A stretch of DNA of 64,000 nt, taken from positions 1-64,000 of the forward strand of contig CAMARW010000009.1 in assembly GCA_945860865.1 (NCBI GenBank), read 5' to 3'. The notes beneath the pieces are model-generated. The model was not told the DNA's origin, did not search any database, and saw only the letters and a list, made by a program, of their open reading frames with translations. Source of the stretch: Chitinophaga pinensis (GTDB taxonomy: Bacteria > Bacteroidota > Bacteroidia > UKL13-3). Position numbers and translations under genes: made by a program. Positions 1-9,862 of the stretch are shown piece by piece (positions within the stretch are counted from its first letter, which is position 1; every line of letters starts with the position of its first letter).

Positions 1-150
1 AAAACATACAACCCAGCAGAAGGGTGGAATGGAAAAGACTTTAACAAAGGTCAGGACTGTCAGCAAGATGCCTACATTTACCAAGTAAATGCTACTAGTT
101 TCAATGGTAAAAAGTACACCTACAGTGGTTCGGTTACATTGTTGCGTTAG
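1..150 (+). CDS. C-terminal fragment of a T9SS type B sorting domain (gliding-motility-associated C-terminal domain) protein, truncated at the left window edge
   Basis: Frame 1 reads KTYNPAEGWNGKDFNKGQDCQQDAYIYQVNATSFNGKKYTYSGSVTLLR*, matching the ends of the two complete proteins at 53760 and 57011 (...FTLLR*, ...VTLLR*). Confidence 0.8.
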   Translation, partial: KTYNPAEGWNGKDFNKGQDCQQDAYIYQVNATSFNGKKYTYSGSVTLLR

Positions 151-170
151 TATATTATAAGTTACAAAAA

Positions 171-206
171 AGCCCGTTTACATTTTATGTAGACGGGCTT
201 TTTTTG
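171..206. terminator. Bidirectional Rho-independent terminator between convergent genes
   Basis: AGCCCGT-TTACAT-TTT-ATGTAG-ACGGGCT hairpin flanked by A-run and T-run. Confidence 0.85.
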
Positions 207-263
207 TAATTACAATTGCTTGTATCAATTGCATTTGATTTTTACATGCGCTCGAAGTATATG

Positions 264-908
264 TTATGGTTTTAGGGCTACTGTTTGGTGCACAATTTGA
301 TCAAAGCCTCCCCATACATTTTTGATATTTGAAAAGCCAATAACTTTTAAAACAGAAGCGGCAATCATGCTTCTAAATCCTTTATCACAATAAATTAGTA
401 GTTCGGTATTTTTAGCAATATTTGGATGATTTTTGATAAGCTCAGAAAGTGGGAAGTTACTTGCGTTGGCTACATGCGCTGCAGCGTATTCATCTGCTTC
501 CCTTACATCAATAATTACCGCTTTGGCATTGTGCTTACTGTCTAGGGCCAGCTCCTCAGCCGAAATTGAGATAATCATATCATATTTTTCATTAGCCTGC
601 ATCCATGCCTCTATTCCTCCAGATAAATATCCAATAATATGGGTGAAGCCAATGGCTTGGAAATGTTCTATGGTTTCTGCTTCCTCTCCGGGCTTACAAA
701 CTAGCAAAGTATTATTGGCAAGGTTAAACAGGTTATTGGCAAGGGTAGGGTATTGTTGCTTGAACCCATAATTAATAGCACCCGGAATATGCCCAAGTTC
801 AAAATAATCGGGTAAACGGGTGTCTATAATGCTTGGATTATCTTGTTGCATTGCTAGTTTAAAATCTGCTAGGTTCAAAGGCTGTATGTTTGATTTTTGT
901 TTGGCCAT
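264..908 (-). CDS. Tandem rhodanese-like domain protein
   Basis: Two rhodanese-like repeats (IDTRLPDYFELGHIPGAINY; IDVREADEYAAAHVANASNFPL), with candidate catalytic Cys LLVCKPG and LLIYCDKGFRS. Confidence 0.85.
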   Translation of the reverse strand: MAKQKSNIQPLNLADFKLAMQQDNPSIIDTRLPDYFELGHIPGAINYGFKQQYPTLANNLFNLANNTLLVCKPGEEAETIEHFQAIGFTHIIGYLSGGIEAWMQANEKYDMIISISAEELALDSKHNAKAVIIDVREADEYAAAHVANASNFPLSELIKNHPNIAKNTELLIYCDKGFRSMIAASVLKVIGFSNIKNVWGGFDQIVHQTVALKP

Positions 909-924
909 GAAAGGTATAATTGTA

Positions 925-1620
925 TTAGAAAAATTTATTTTTTGCTTGGGTGCCTACAAAGTCTTTGAGGTAATAGGGTTCAAAATAGGCTAAGTTTTCA
1001 AATTCCTTGTTGTGGTATGCTTCATCTGCTATTTGGATCAGGCCAGAGGCGCAACAATGTATATTTGGCAAATAATGGGTGTTTGGGTATTGCATAATTT
1101 CACGGCATTTTTCTGCGCCATTACCAAAGAAATAAGTGATTTGATGCTGGGCATATTCTTGCAAAGATTGGGGCTCTACAATAAGGGCAAAAGTCTCCTT
1201 AATAAAGTGTTGTTTAGCATCTATTACAGCAGTGTAAACCTCCATTCTTCGGGCATCTAGCAAAGGAATAAATAAGGCGTTTTGAAAAGGCTCATGGAGG
1301 GTATTTTGCGCCACCACGGTAAGACTCAATAAGGTATTAATGGCAATGAGCGGGATGCCCAATGCATAGGCATATCCTTTGGCTGTTGAAACACCAACTC
1401 TTAAACCCGTATAGCTCCCGGGTCCTTTACTGATGGCAATGGCAGATAAATCAGATAAAGTTAATCGGGTTTCTTGTAAAATATTTTCTACCATCACATG
1501 AAGTTCTGATGCATGCGCATTGATGGCTGGATGCGAATATTTTGCCAAGCAATTGCCGTTGTGCGCAATAGCAACAGAGCAAATTGTGGTTGCCGTTTCG
1601 ATGCAAAGAATAATAGCCAT
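925..1620 (-). CDS. tsaB: tRNA threonylcarbamoyladenosine biosynthesis protein TsaB
   Basis: MAIILCIETATTICSVAIA...HASELHVMVENIL...GPGSYTGLRVGVSTAKGYAYAL motifs. Confidence 0.93.
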   Translation of the reverse strand: MAIILCIETATTICSVAIAHNGNCLAKYSHPAINAHASELHVMVENILQETRLTLSDLSAIAISKGPGSYTGLRVGVSTAKGYAYALGIPLIAINTLLSLTVVAQNTLHEPFQNALFIPLLDARRMEVYTAVIDAKQHFIKETFALIVEPQSLQEYAQHQITYFFGNGAEKCREIMQYPNTHYLPNIHCCASGLIQIADEAYHNKEFENLAYFEPYYLKDFVGTQAKNKFF

Positions 1621-1717
1621 AGTGCCACAAAAGTATGATTTGCTAGCTTAATTTTTGTATGAATGCGTTTAATTGACTTGAGGCATCAAAAAAAAATGTA
1701 ACTTGCCACTCTTCAAT

Positions 1718-3421
1718 ATGTCAAAACGCTGGACCGCCAAAATAGAACCCGAAAAAGATGTTGTGGAAGCACTGTCTAAGGCCATAAACCTGAACAAAGT
1801 GTTAACCAGTGTTTTGGTGCAACGTGGTATAAATTCATACGAGGAGGCAAAGCGATTTTTCAGGCCTCAGCTGTCGTATTTACATGATCCTTTTTTAATG
1901 AAAGGCATGGATTTAGCGGTAAAAAGAATTCAAACTGCCATAGAACTTAATCAGAAAATTTTGATTTATGGCGACTATGATGTTGATGGCACAACGGCAG
2001 TTGCCACCGTATATAGTTTTTTTAAACAGCGTTACCCGCATTTGGATTTTTATATTCCAGATAGATACACTGAGGGATATGGAATTAGTTTTATGAGCAT
2101 TGATTGGGCCTCTAATAACGATTTCTCGCTTATTATTGCACTTGATTGCGGCATTAAATCAGTTGATAAAATTGCTTATGCAAATAACAAAGGCGTAGAT
2201 TTTATTATTTGCGACCATCATTTACCAGGCGACGAAATTCCAGCAGCTATCGCAGTTTTAAATCCTAAACAATTAGATTGTACTTATCCTTTTAAAGAAC
2301 TATCGGGGGCAGGCATTGGCTATAAACTTATTCAGGGTTATGCCATTCAAAATAATATTCCAAGCATTGAGGTGGAGCGTTATTTGGATCTTGGAGCTGT
2401 TAGTGTGGCGAGTGATTTGGTTCCTATTTTAGATGAAAACAGAGTGCTAGCGCATTTTGGATTAAAAAAGTTGAAACAACAACCTAATAACGGATTAAAA
2501 GCGTTATTGGAAGCTTATCCTGATAAGCCAGAATTTGGTGTTAATGATATTGTTTTTTTTATTGGCCCTAGAATTAATGCAGCTGGTAGAATTGCAGATG
2601 CAAAAGATTCAGTTCGGTTGATGACAGCAGATTCTATGGAGGATGCCAAGAAGATTGCCTATCAGGTTAATCAGCATAATATTGAACGTAGAACTTTTGA
2701 CCAGAGCATTACTGAACACGCCTTTGAGTTAATTGAAAAGGATCCTAGTTTTATTGATAGAAAATCAACTGTGCTTTTTCACAACGAATGGCACAAGGGG
2801 GTTATTGGAATTGTAGCCAGTAGGCTTATCGAAAAATATTATAGACCAACAATTGTTTTAACAGAATCAAATGGAATGGCTACGGGCAGTGCCAGGTCTG
2901 TAGAAGGATTTGATTTATACGGAGCCATTGAAGCTTGTAGCGAGTTACTTGATCAATATGGCGGCCATACCCATGCTGCGGGATTAACTTTAAAACTCGA
3001 GAATTTAAGTAAGTTCATCGAAAAATTTGAAACAGTTGTTGCAAAAAATATTGTTGAACGCAGTTTAACGCCAGAAATTGAGTACGATGTGGAAATACCT
3101 TTACGTACTATAACACCCAAGTTCTTTTCTGTATTAAAGCAATTTTCTCCTTTTGGTCCAGGTAATTTAAATCCTGTTTTTATGAGTAAAAACGTTTGGG
3201 ATGTGGGTGATGCAACTATCGTTGGAAATAACCACTTAAAATTAAGTCTAACACAGGAAGAGGGAGGCAGAATATTTAAGGCCATTGGCTTTGGCCTTGG
3301 CGAGCATTACGACAAGGTTTCACAAGGTATTAGTTTCGATATTTGCTTTACCATTGAAGAAAACCATTTTAATGGGCATGTTAATCTTCAATTGAATATC
3401 AAGGATATTCTCTTTAAATAA
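1718..3421 (+). CDS. recJ: Single-stranded-DNA-specific exonuclease RecJ
   Basis: DHH/DHHA1 motifs (YGDYDVDGTTAVA, CDHHLPG, GPRINAAGRI, GGHTHAAGLTL); ATG at 1718 preferred to the TTG at 1703 in the ORF track. Confidence 0.95.
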   Translation: MSKRWTAKIEPEKDVVEALSKAINLNKVLTSVLVQRGINSYEEAKRFFRPQLSYLHDPFLMKGMDLAVKRIQTAIELNQKILIYGDYDVDGTTAVATVYSFFKQRYPHLDFYIPDRYTEGYGISFMSIDWASNNDFSLIIALDCGIKSVDKIAYANNKGVDFIICDHHLPGDEIPAAIAVLNPKQLDCTYPFKELSGAGIGYKLIQGYAIQNNIPSIEVERYLDLGAVSVASDLVPILDENRVLAHFGLKKLKQQPNNGLKALLEAYPDKPEFGVNDIVFFIGPRINAAGRIADAKDSVRLMTADSMEDAKKIAYQVNQHNIERRTFDQSITEHAFELIEKDPSFIDRKSTVLFHNEWHKGVIGIVASRLIEKYYRPTIVLTESNGMATGSARSVEGFDLYGAIEACSELLDQYGGHTHAAGLTLKLENLSKFIEKFETVVAKNIVERSLTPEIEYDVEIPLRTITPKFFSVLKQFSPFGPGNLNPVFMSKNVWDVGDATIVGNNHLKLSLTQEEGGRIFKAIGFGLGEHYDKVSQGISFDICFTIEENHFNGHVNLQLNIKDILFK

Positions 3422-3486
3422 CAAACTACAAAGCAACCAAGCAACGAAGAAGAGTTTTTTGTAACTTCGTTCCTTCGTAGTTTGTT
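3420..3486. terminator. Imperfect inverted repeat between convergent recJ and glyS, probable bidirectional terminator
   Basis: Outer arms AACAAACTAC/GTAGTTTGTT and inner arms AACGAAG/CTTCGTT. Confidence 0.5.
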
Positions 3487-3491
3487 TATTT

Positions 3492-4979
3492 TTAATTCAA
3501 CAAATTACTCCAATTAATCTCCCTTCCAAGAATCTCCCTAATTTGCGAAACATTAATTCTTTCTTGTAGCATTGAGTCTCTGTATCTAATCGTAACTGTT
3601 TGGTCTTCTAGCGAAGCATGATCTATGGTAATACAAAATGGCGTGCCAATGGCATCCTGCCTGCGGTAGCGCTTTCCAATAGCATCTTTTTCTTCATAGA
3701 AGCAATTGTAATCGGCTTTAAGATCTTTTAAAATTTCTTTAGCCATTTCGGGCAAACCATCTTTTTTCATAAGCGGCAGAATGGCCACCTTGTAGGGAGC
3801 TAAAATAGGAGGTAGGTTTAGCACAACACGCGTGTCTTTCTTTTCTGGAGCGCTATCTGTAGCCGGAGTAATAATTTCCTCTTCGTTATAGGCCGCACAC
3901 ATGGTGGCTAAAAATAGCCTGTCTAAGCCAATAGATGTTTCAATAACATAAGGAATATAATTGCCGTAAGCTTTTCCATTTTCATCTAAATCGGCATCAA
4001 AATATTGCATTTTTTTGCCCGATAGTTCTTGGTGGTTGCGTAAATCAAAATCGGTGCGCGAGTGAATACCTTCCATTTCCTTAAATCCAAATGGGAAATC
4101 AAATTCTATATCTACCGCTGCATCTGCATAATGCGCTAATTTCACATGGTCATGAAATTTGTATTTGGCCGACCCAAAGCCTAATTTCAAGTGCCAATTC
4201 ATGCGCATATTTTTCCAGTGCTCGTACCATTCTTTTTGGGTGCCAGGTCTGATAAAAAATTGCATTTCCATTTGTTCAAACTCACGCATGCGCATAATGA
4301 ATTGGCGGGCAATAATTTCATTCCTAAATGCTTTACCAGTTTGGGCAATGCCAAAAGGGATTTTCATTCTACCCGATTTTTGCACATTCAAAAAATTTAC
4401 AAAAATCCCTTGCGCTGTTTCGGGCCTTAAATATACTTTATCGGCATCTTCTGCCATAGCTCCCATCTCTGTAGCAAACATGAGGTTAAACTGACGAACG
4501 TCTGTCCAATTGCGGGTGCCACTGATTGGGCAAGCAATCTCGTGCTGCTCTATTAAAGTTTTAAGTTGAACCAAATTATTATCAAGCAGTGCTTGGTCTA
4601 GAGCCAATTGAAGTTCCTCTGCTTTAAGCGATTTACCATCTTTTTGATAACGTGTAATTTTATCCTCTAATAAATTATCTGCCCTGTAGCGTTTTTTTGA
4701 GTCTTTGTTATCTATCATTGGGTCTGAAAAGCCATCTATATGACCGCTGGCTTTCCAAGTTTTGGGGTGCATAAAGATAGCGGCATCTAAACCAACAATA
4801 TTGTCATTCATTTGCACCATAGATTTCCACCAGTATTGGCGCAAGTTATTTTTGAGTTCTACCCCATTTTGTCCGTAATCATATACGGCACCTAGGTTGT
4901 CATAAATTTCGCTACTAGGAAAAACAAAGCCATATTCTTTGGCATGCGACACTACTTTCTTAAAAATATCTTCACTCAT
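3492..4979 (-). CDS. glyS: Glycine--tRNA ligase (single-chain type)
   Basis: Class II aaRS motifs: LRPETAQGIFVNF, FRNEIIARQFIMRMREFEQMEMQFF, GLDRLFLA. Confidence 0.95.
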   Translation of the reverse strand: MSEDIFKKVVSHAKEYGFVFPSSEIYDNLGAVYDYGQNGVELKNNLRQYWWKSMVQMNDNIVGLDAAIFMHPKTWKASGHIDGFSDPMIDNKDSKKRYRADNLLEDKITRYQKDGKSLKAEELQLALDQALLDNNLVQLKTLIEQHEIACPISGTRNWTDVRQFNLMFATEMGAMAEDADKVYLRPETAQGIFVNFLNVQKSGRMKIPFGIAQTGKAFRNEIIARQFIMRMREFEQMEMQFFIRPGTQKEWYEHWKNMRMNWHLKLGFGSAKYKFHDHVKLAHYADAAVDIEFDFPFGFKEMEGIHSRTDFDLRNHQELSGKKMQYFDADLDENGKAYGNYIPYVIETSIGLDRLFLATMCAAYNEEEIITPATDSAPEKKDTRVVLNLPPILAPYKVAILPLMKKDGLPEMAKEILKDLKADYNCFYEEKDAIGKRYRRQDAIGTPFCITIDHASLEDQTVTIRYRDSMLQERINVSQIREILGREINWSNLLN

Positions 4980-5002
4980 TTGATTGCGAAATTAAGTAAA
5001 AA

Positions 5003-5034
5003 GGGGCAGTAAAATGAATTACTGCCCCTTTTTT
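5003..5034 (-). terminator. Terminator downstream of gcvH
   Basis: GGGGCAGTAA-AATGAA-TTACTGCCCC hairpin, T-tract on the minus strand; lies between the gcvH stop and glyS start. Confidence 0.8.
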
Positions 5035-5071
5035 ATTTGAGCTAACTGGTTAAAATTAGCTATCAAGTTTA

Positions 5072-5449
5072 TTAATGTACTAGTTCTTTGTAAGCTGTTG
5101 CCGACATTAACCCAGCAATTTCATCTGGATTGGCAACGCTACATTTAATCATCCAGCCTTCACCGTAAGTGTCTGAATTAACTAATTCTGGAGCGCCATC
5201 TAATACTGGATTTATTTCTAATACTTCGCCAGTAATTGGCATAAATAAATCACTTACTGTTTTTACAGCTTCTACGGTGCCAAATACTTCGTGTTGTGCA
5301 ACGGTAGTTCCTTTGCTTGGAATGTCTACATACACGATATCACCTAATTCATGCTGGGCAAAATCTGTGATACCAATAAAGGCTACATCGCCTTCTACAC
5401 GCACCCATTCGTGGTCTTTTGTGTATAATAAATTTTCTGGAAAGTTCAT
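5072..5449 (-). CDS. gcvH: Glycine cleavage system H protein
   Basis: [42 protein letters not shown] lipoylation region. Confidence 0.97.
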   Translation of the reverse strand: MNFPENLLYTKDHEWVRVEGDVAFIGITDFAQHELGDIVYVDIPSKGTTVAQHEVFGTVEAVKTVSDLFMPITGEVLEINPVLDGAPELVNSDTYGEGWMIKCSVANPDEIAGLMSATAYKELVH

Positions 5450-5545
5450 TTTTTTATGATTTTTATTTCGGCGCTAAAATAAGGTTTGAACTCTAAATAA
5501 AAAATGATTCTTAGCTACCCGTTCACAAATTGGGCTTAAGAGGCA

Positions 5546-6232
5546 TTATTTCTGCATTTTTTGTTGGATAGCTTCGAGCACGGTTATAGGCAATAACAAG
5601 CAGGTAAGGGCGTAAACGCTATCTTCTATGGGAATGGTAATTAATCGCACTCCAATTATTTCTTCGGGGTTGTATAAAACTACTGGCTCTGGGGTTACAG
5701 CTCCCGTAAGCACTCCATTAACAATAAAAAATGGTATCAAATGCACAAAATAAGCCATCCAAAAATAGCCCATGTATTTTCCTTTAATCCAATATTGCTG
5801 AACCAATAAAATAACTAGGGCCAACGCAAAGTTTACAACTGTATAGGTTTTATCATGAAACACAACAATAACTAGGATACTCCAAATGATAAAAGTGTAA
5901 TTAAAAAAACGCACTTTATTCTGCCACCAATTGTCGTTTATATAAGCTTTTAAACAGGCATAAATAAAGATACTCGCATAGGGTACAACAACAAAAAATG
6001 ACCATTCTTCGAGCGGTAAATCTAAAATTCGGTAATCCCAAACATAGGTAGGATTAAAACTCCAAACGCCTGTTCTAGTAAACCACGAATCCCATACCAC
6101 AAAAAGAATTAGGTTCAGGCCAATGCCAGCAAACAAGGCGGGCCATAGGCGGAAAAAAGCAACTTTTTTGTCGAAGCTCAAGAAGAAGGGCCCAGCAAAA
6201 GAGGCCAACATAAGCCAAGCGTATAAACTCAT
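5546..6232 (-). CDS. Lycopene cyclase domain protein (CrtYcd type)
   Basis: Polytopic membrane protein with LPLEEWSFFVVVPYASIFIY motif; 4-bp overlap with the crtZ-like gene. Confidence 0.8.
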   Translation of the reverse strand: MSLYAWLMLASFAGPFFLSFDKKVAFFRLWPALFAGIGLNLILFVVWDSWFTRTGVWSFNPTYVWDYRILDLPLEEWSFFVVVPYASIFIYACLKAYINDNWWQNKVRFFNYTFIIWSILVIVVFHDKTYTVVNFALALVILLVQQYWIKGKYMGYFWMAYFVHLIPFFIVNGVLTGAVTPEPVVLYNPEEIIGVRLITIPIEDSVYALTCLLLPITVLEAIQQKMQK

Positions 6233-6681
6233 TTGCTAGTATTTGGATCAATCCAATATTTGAGAGGAACAATGAGCATTCCAAAATTTTCGCTTTGGTA
6301 TTTCCCCAAATGTTTGTGGTGTATTTTGTGCGCCCTGCGAATGGCGCGTACATAGCGACCATTGAGGCGTGTAAATAATTTAAAACGCTGGTGAATTATA
6401 ATTTCGTGCACCACAAAATAAGCAAAGCCATATAAAGAAATGCCAATACCAATAAATAACCTAAAATCATCGTACATCAATCCGGTTACGTAACAATAAG
6501 CACTGGGCACGGCAAAAATGAGAAAGAAGGCATCGTTTTTTTCAAAAAAACCCGGCTCTACTTGGTGATGGTCTTTGTGTAAGTACCACAAGAAACCATG
6601 CATTACAAATTTGTGCGTAAACCAAGCCATAAATTCCATAGCCAAAAATGTAAGGGCAACTATAATTATATTCATTAACAT
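6229..6681 (-). CDS. crtZ: Beta-carotene hydroxylase (CrtZ type)
   Basis: His clusters HKFVMHG, HKDHH, HEIIIH, HKIHHKH in a small membrane protein. Confidence 0.88.
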   Translation of the reverse strand: MLMNIIIVALTFLAMEFMAWFTHKFVMHGFLWYLHKDHHQVEPGFFEKNDAFFLIFAVPSAYCYVTGLMYDDFRLFIGIGISLYGFAYFVVHEIIIHQRFKLFTRLNGRYVRAIRRAHKIHHKHLGKYQSENFGMLIVPLKYWIDPNTSK

Positions 6682-6721
6682 ATTTTTATAACAAGGTACA
6701 AAAGTAATTGTTTGCCTTCTT

Positions 6722-7372
6722 CTACAACACTAAATTTAACCAAATAAAAAAGAGCATTTGAGCGCTGTATACTTTCCACCCTAGTGGGTTTGGTTTAAGC
6801 ACGCCGCCTTTCAGCATCCAGTAACAAAAAGCAAAACCGAAGAAAAACCAGGCAGTATAATTTTGTAGGGGAACTGTTAAATTTTCGAAGGCCCAAAAGT
6901 CGAGTTTGGGCGCTACGGGCTCTATTAAAAAATCTAGGATTACCATAAGCAAAGCAGCTAATAAGGCACCCCATATTTCGTGTAGTTTCCACTGCATTTT
7001 TTTGGCAATGGCATCTACGCTCAATAAACTGCTATAAGCTACTATTATCCAGTTTAAACCAATTATAATGGGTGTTTGGTTCAGCTTGGGCCCCAGGGCT
7101 TGGCCGTATAAATAATTTCCGAAAATTACGCCAGTGGTTGTGCCAATCATTTCTAAAAACCAAGCGGCTACAAACACAAAAAATAGATTTATAAAAAGTA
7201 ATAGGTCTTTATTGGGATGTAAATAAAATAACAAGACTGCCGTTAATACTAAGTTAAATGGCGTAAGTAGGGCAAAGTCTGGGTTCAGCCAAATGCCCAC
7301 TGCGCCTACACTATAAAATATTATTAAAATTGCTGTAAGCAGATTTTCTTTGATATTGAGCCAAGCAATCAT
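6722..7372 (-). CDS. CruF/DUF422-type carotenoid biosynthesis protein (probable 1',2'-hydratase)
   Basis: GTTTGVIFGNYLYGQALGPKL... and C-terminal NPLGWKVYSAQMLFFIWLNLVL in a polytopic protein next to crtZ and a cyclase. Confidence 0.75.
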   Translation of the reverse strand: MIAWLNIKENLLTAILIIFYSVGAVGIWLNPDFALLTPFNLVLTAVLLFYLHPNKDLLLFINLFFVFVAAWFLEMIGTTTGVIFGNYLYGQALGPKLNQTPIIIGLNWIIVAYSSLLSVDAIAKKMQWKLHEIWGALLAALLMVILDFLIEPVAPKLDFWAFENLTVPLQNYTAWFFFGFAFCYWMLKGGVLKPNPLGWKVYSAQMLFFIWLNLVL

Positions 7373-7380
7373 TTAATGGT

Positions 7381-8211
7381 TTATTTAATTCTGGAAGTTA
7401 CGGGGTTTTTTAGTTTCTCCATTTTGGTAATTTGTGCCCTAATAGAGCCTACAAAAATACTGCTTTCTACCATCAATGGAATTTTATTTTCATCGTCTGT
7501 AACCCATAAAGTTAAGGCCTCATCATCTTTAAAAACTCGACCTTTTATCAGCTGTGGTTTAATTACTAAAGTATTAAAGGTGCCGATATCTGTTTTTAAT
7601 TTTTCTTTGCCTACGTACTTAAATCGGAGTAAATAATTTTCTCCATCCATGTAAAAATTTACCGGAAAAATATCTCCAATTTTGGCGTCCGACATGTCTG
7701 TAATTCTTGCAAAATAAATGGCCGAAACAACATCTTGGGTTTGCGCTTCAATGCTTATTTTACCTCGCCTACTGGTTGCAAAGCCATTTTTTTGGTCGAA
7801 AATGATGAAATCACTATCGGTATAACTTCCTTCTTTTACCTTTTTAATTTGTTTCCAAGGAATAATGGCTTCTTCATCTACATAGCTTTCAAATTCATCG
7901 CGCACATTAAACATGGCATCCACCATACCAGCCGATCGGCCAACTACTTTTATATGATAAGATTTTCTATTATTAACTTCTACCGGATTATCACCCACCA
8001 CAAACTCGCAATTTCCGGCACTAAACGGACCATAATGCACGCGGTAGTTTAACTTCTCGCCGTAGGTAAAGGCTTGGTTATTTAGTTTTTTTAACTCGTT
8101 TACTTTATTGGTTTTTGGCACAATTAGCAGAGGTTTTTCAAAAGCCACAACGCTACTTGCTATTCCTCCCAGGATTAGCAAAGCATACAAAACATACTTG
8201 TTCTTCATCAT
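7381..8211 (-). CDS. DUF3108 domain-containing periplasmic protein
   Basis: Signal peptide then FTYGEKLNYRVHYGPFSAG..., LTLWVTDDENKIPLMVESSIFVGSIRAQI. Confidence 0.7.
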   Translation of the reverse strand: MMKNKYVLYALLILGGIASSVVAFEKPLLIVPKTNKVNELKKLNNQAFTYGEKLNYRVHYGPFSAGNCEFVVGDNPVEVNNRKSYHIKVVGRSAGMVDAMFNVRDEFESYVDEEAIIPWKQIKKVKEGSYTDSDFIIFDQKNGFATSRRGKISIEAQTQDVVSAIYFARITDMSDAKIGDIFPVNFYMDGENYLLRFKYVGKEKLKTDIGTFNTLVIKPQLIKGRVFKDDEALTLWVTDDENKIPLMVESSIFVGSIRAQITKMEKLKNPVTSRIK

Positions 8212-8253
8212 GCTTTTTTCATACACAAACCCTGTACCAAAACTTGTCTTTTT

Positions 8254-9801
8254 TTACAAATCAAATTTTATTCCTTGTGCCAATGGCAATTCCTTGCCAT
8301 AGTTAATGGTGTTTGTTTGTCGGCGCATATACACTTTCCAAGCATCAGAGCCGCTCTCTCTGCCGCCGCCTGTTTCTTTTTCGCCACCAAATGCGCCTCC
8401 AATTTCGGCTCCACTCGTTCCAATATTTACGTTTGCAATGCCGCAATCGCTACCCCAAGCACTTAAAAATTGCTCTGCTTCCAATAAATTATTGGTAAAG
8501 ATGCTCGAGCTTAAGCCTTGTTTTACGCCATTTTGCATAGCAATAGCTTCTTCTAAGTGAGTGTATTTTAGTAAATATAAAATGGGTGCAAAGGTTTCGG
8601 TTTGAACCGAATGATAATGGTTTTGGGCTTCGCAAATAGTTGGCTTAACATAACAGCCACTTTCGTAGCCATCACCTTGTAAAACCTCGTTTCCAACCAA
8701 TACTTTACCACCTTCTGCTTGTACATTTTTGATGGCATTTAAATATGCATTAACTGCATCTGTATCTATTAATGGTCCAACCAAATTGCCCGTAAGCGGG
8801 TTCCCAATACTTAATTGTCCGTATGCTTTTACCAATTTTTCTTTTACCGTTTCGTATAAACTTTCGTGTATAATTAACCTTCGGGTAGTGGTGCATCTTT
8901 GTCCGGCTGTGCCCACTGCGCCAAATAAAACACCCACCATAGCTAAATCTAAGTTGGCATTTTCAGTTAAAATAATGGCATTGTTTCCACCAAGTTCTAG
9001 TAAAGCTTTACCAAATCTTTGGGCTAGGGCCGAACCAACTGCTCTGCCCATTCTAGTAGAACCTGTGGCAGATACGAGCGGAATTCTCTCATCATTACTC
9101 ATCCACTCACCTACCTTGTAATCTCCATTTACCAAGCAAAATATTCCTTCGGGTAAATTATTTTCTTTTAAAATCTGTGCCATTAGATTCTGGCAAGCCA
9201 CGGCAGAGAGTGGTGTTTTTTCGGAAGGTTTCCAAACGCAAACGTTGCCACACACGGCTGCTAATGCACTGTTCCAGCTCCAAACTGCTACCGGGAAATT
9301 AAAGGCCGAAATAACCCCTACAACGCCAAGTGGATGGTATTGCTCGTACATTCTGTGATTGGGTCTTTCGCTGTGCATAGTTAAACCATGCAATTGCCTG
9401 CTTAAACCCACTGCAAAATCGCAGATATCAATCATTTCTTGCACTTCGCCCAGTCCTTCTTGTAAGCTTTTACCCATTTCGTAACTTACTAATTGTCCCA
9501 AAGCATCTTTGTGTTGGCGCAGTAAGTTTCCGTATTGTCTAATAATTTCGCCACGTTTTGGGGCTGGCATGGTGCGCCAAATTTTAAAAGCAGCCTCAGC
9601 GGTTTCTATTACCTGTTTATATTCTGCTTCAGTGGTAAAAGCAATTTTACCAATTAACTTTCCATCTACCGGAGAAATAATTTCTTTGGTTTGTGCCTCG
9701 GGTACGGCAAAATGATTTTGCCCTGTAGAAGTACCAGGATTGATGGCCTCTAAGCCCAATTCCTTTAAAAAGTTGGTAGAGAAACTAGCAGTATTTTGCA
9801 T
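8254..9801 (-). CDS. Aldehyde dehydrogenase, ALDH7-like (aminoadipate-semialdehyde dehydrogenase family)
   Basis: LELGGNNAIIL, GTAGQRCTTTRRL, IGGAFGGEKETGGGRESGSDAWKVYMRRQTNTINYG signature. Confidence 0.9.
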   Translation of the reverse strand: MQNTASFSTNFLKELGLEAINPGTSTGQNHFAVPEAQTKEIISPVDGKLIGKIAFTTEAEYKQVIETAEAAFKIWRTMPAPKRGEIIRQYGNLLRQHKDALGQLVSYEMGKSLQEGLGEVQEMIDICDFAVGLSRQLHGLTMHSERPNHRMYEQYHPLGVVGVISAFNFPVAVWSWNSALAAVCGNVCVWKPSEKTPLSAVACQNLMAQILKENNLPEGIFCLVNGDYKVGEWMSNDERIPLVSATGSTRMGRAVGSALAQRFGKALLELGGNNAIILTENANLDLAMVGVLFGAVGTAGQRCTTTRRLIIHESLYETVKEKLVKAYGQLSIGNPLTGNLVGPLIDTDAVNAYLNAIKNVQAEGGKVLVGNEVLQGDGYESGCYVKPTICEAQNHYHSVQTETFAPILYLLKYTHLEEAIAMQNGVKQGLSSSIFTNNLLEAEQFLSAWGSDCGIANVNIGTSGAEIGGAFGGEKETGGGRESGSDAWKVYMRRQTNTINYGKELPLAQGIKFDL

Positions 9802-9862
9802 AAATATTTGTTTTAAATTTTAAATCGGTTCAAAATTACGAAAAAATGCTGGCCTAATGGCC

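Noticed and set aside
6075-6362. Minus-strand ORF of 95 aa overlapping crtZ and the cyclase
   Set aside because: Out-of-frame overlap with two recognisable carotenoid genes.
8729-9121. 130-aa plus-strand ORF
   Set aside because: Fully antisense to the well-supported aldehyde dehydrogenase.
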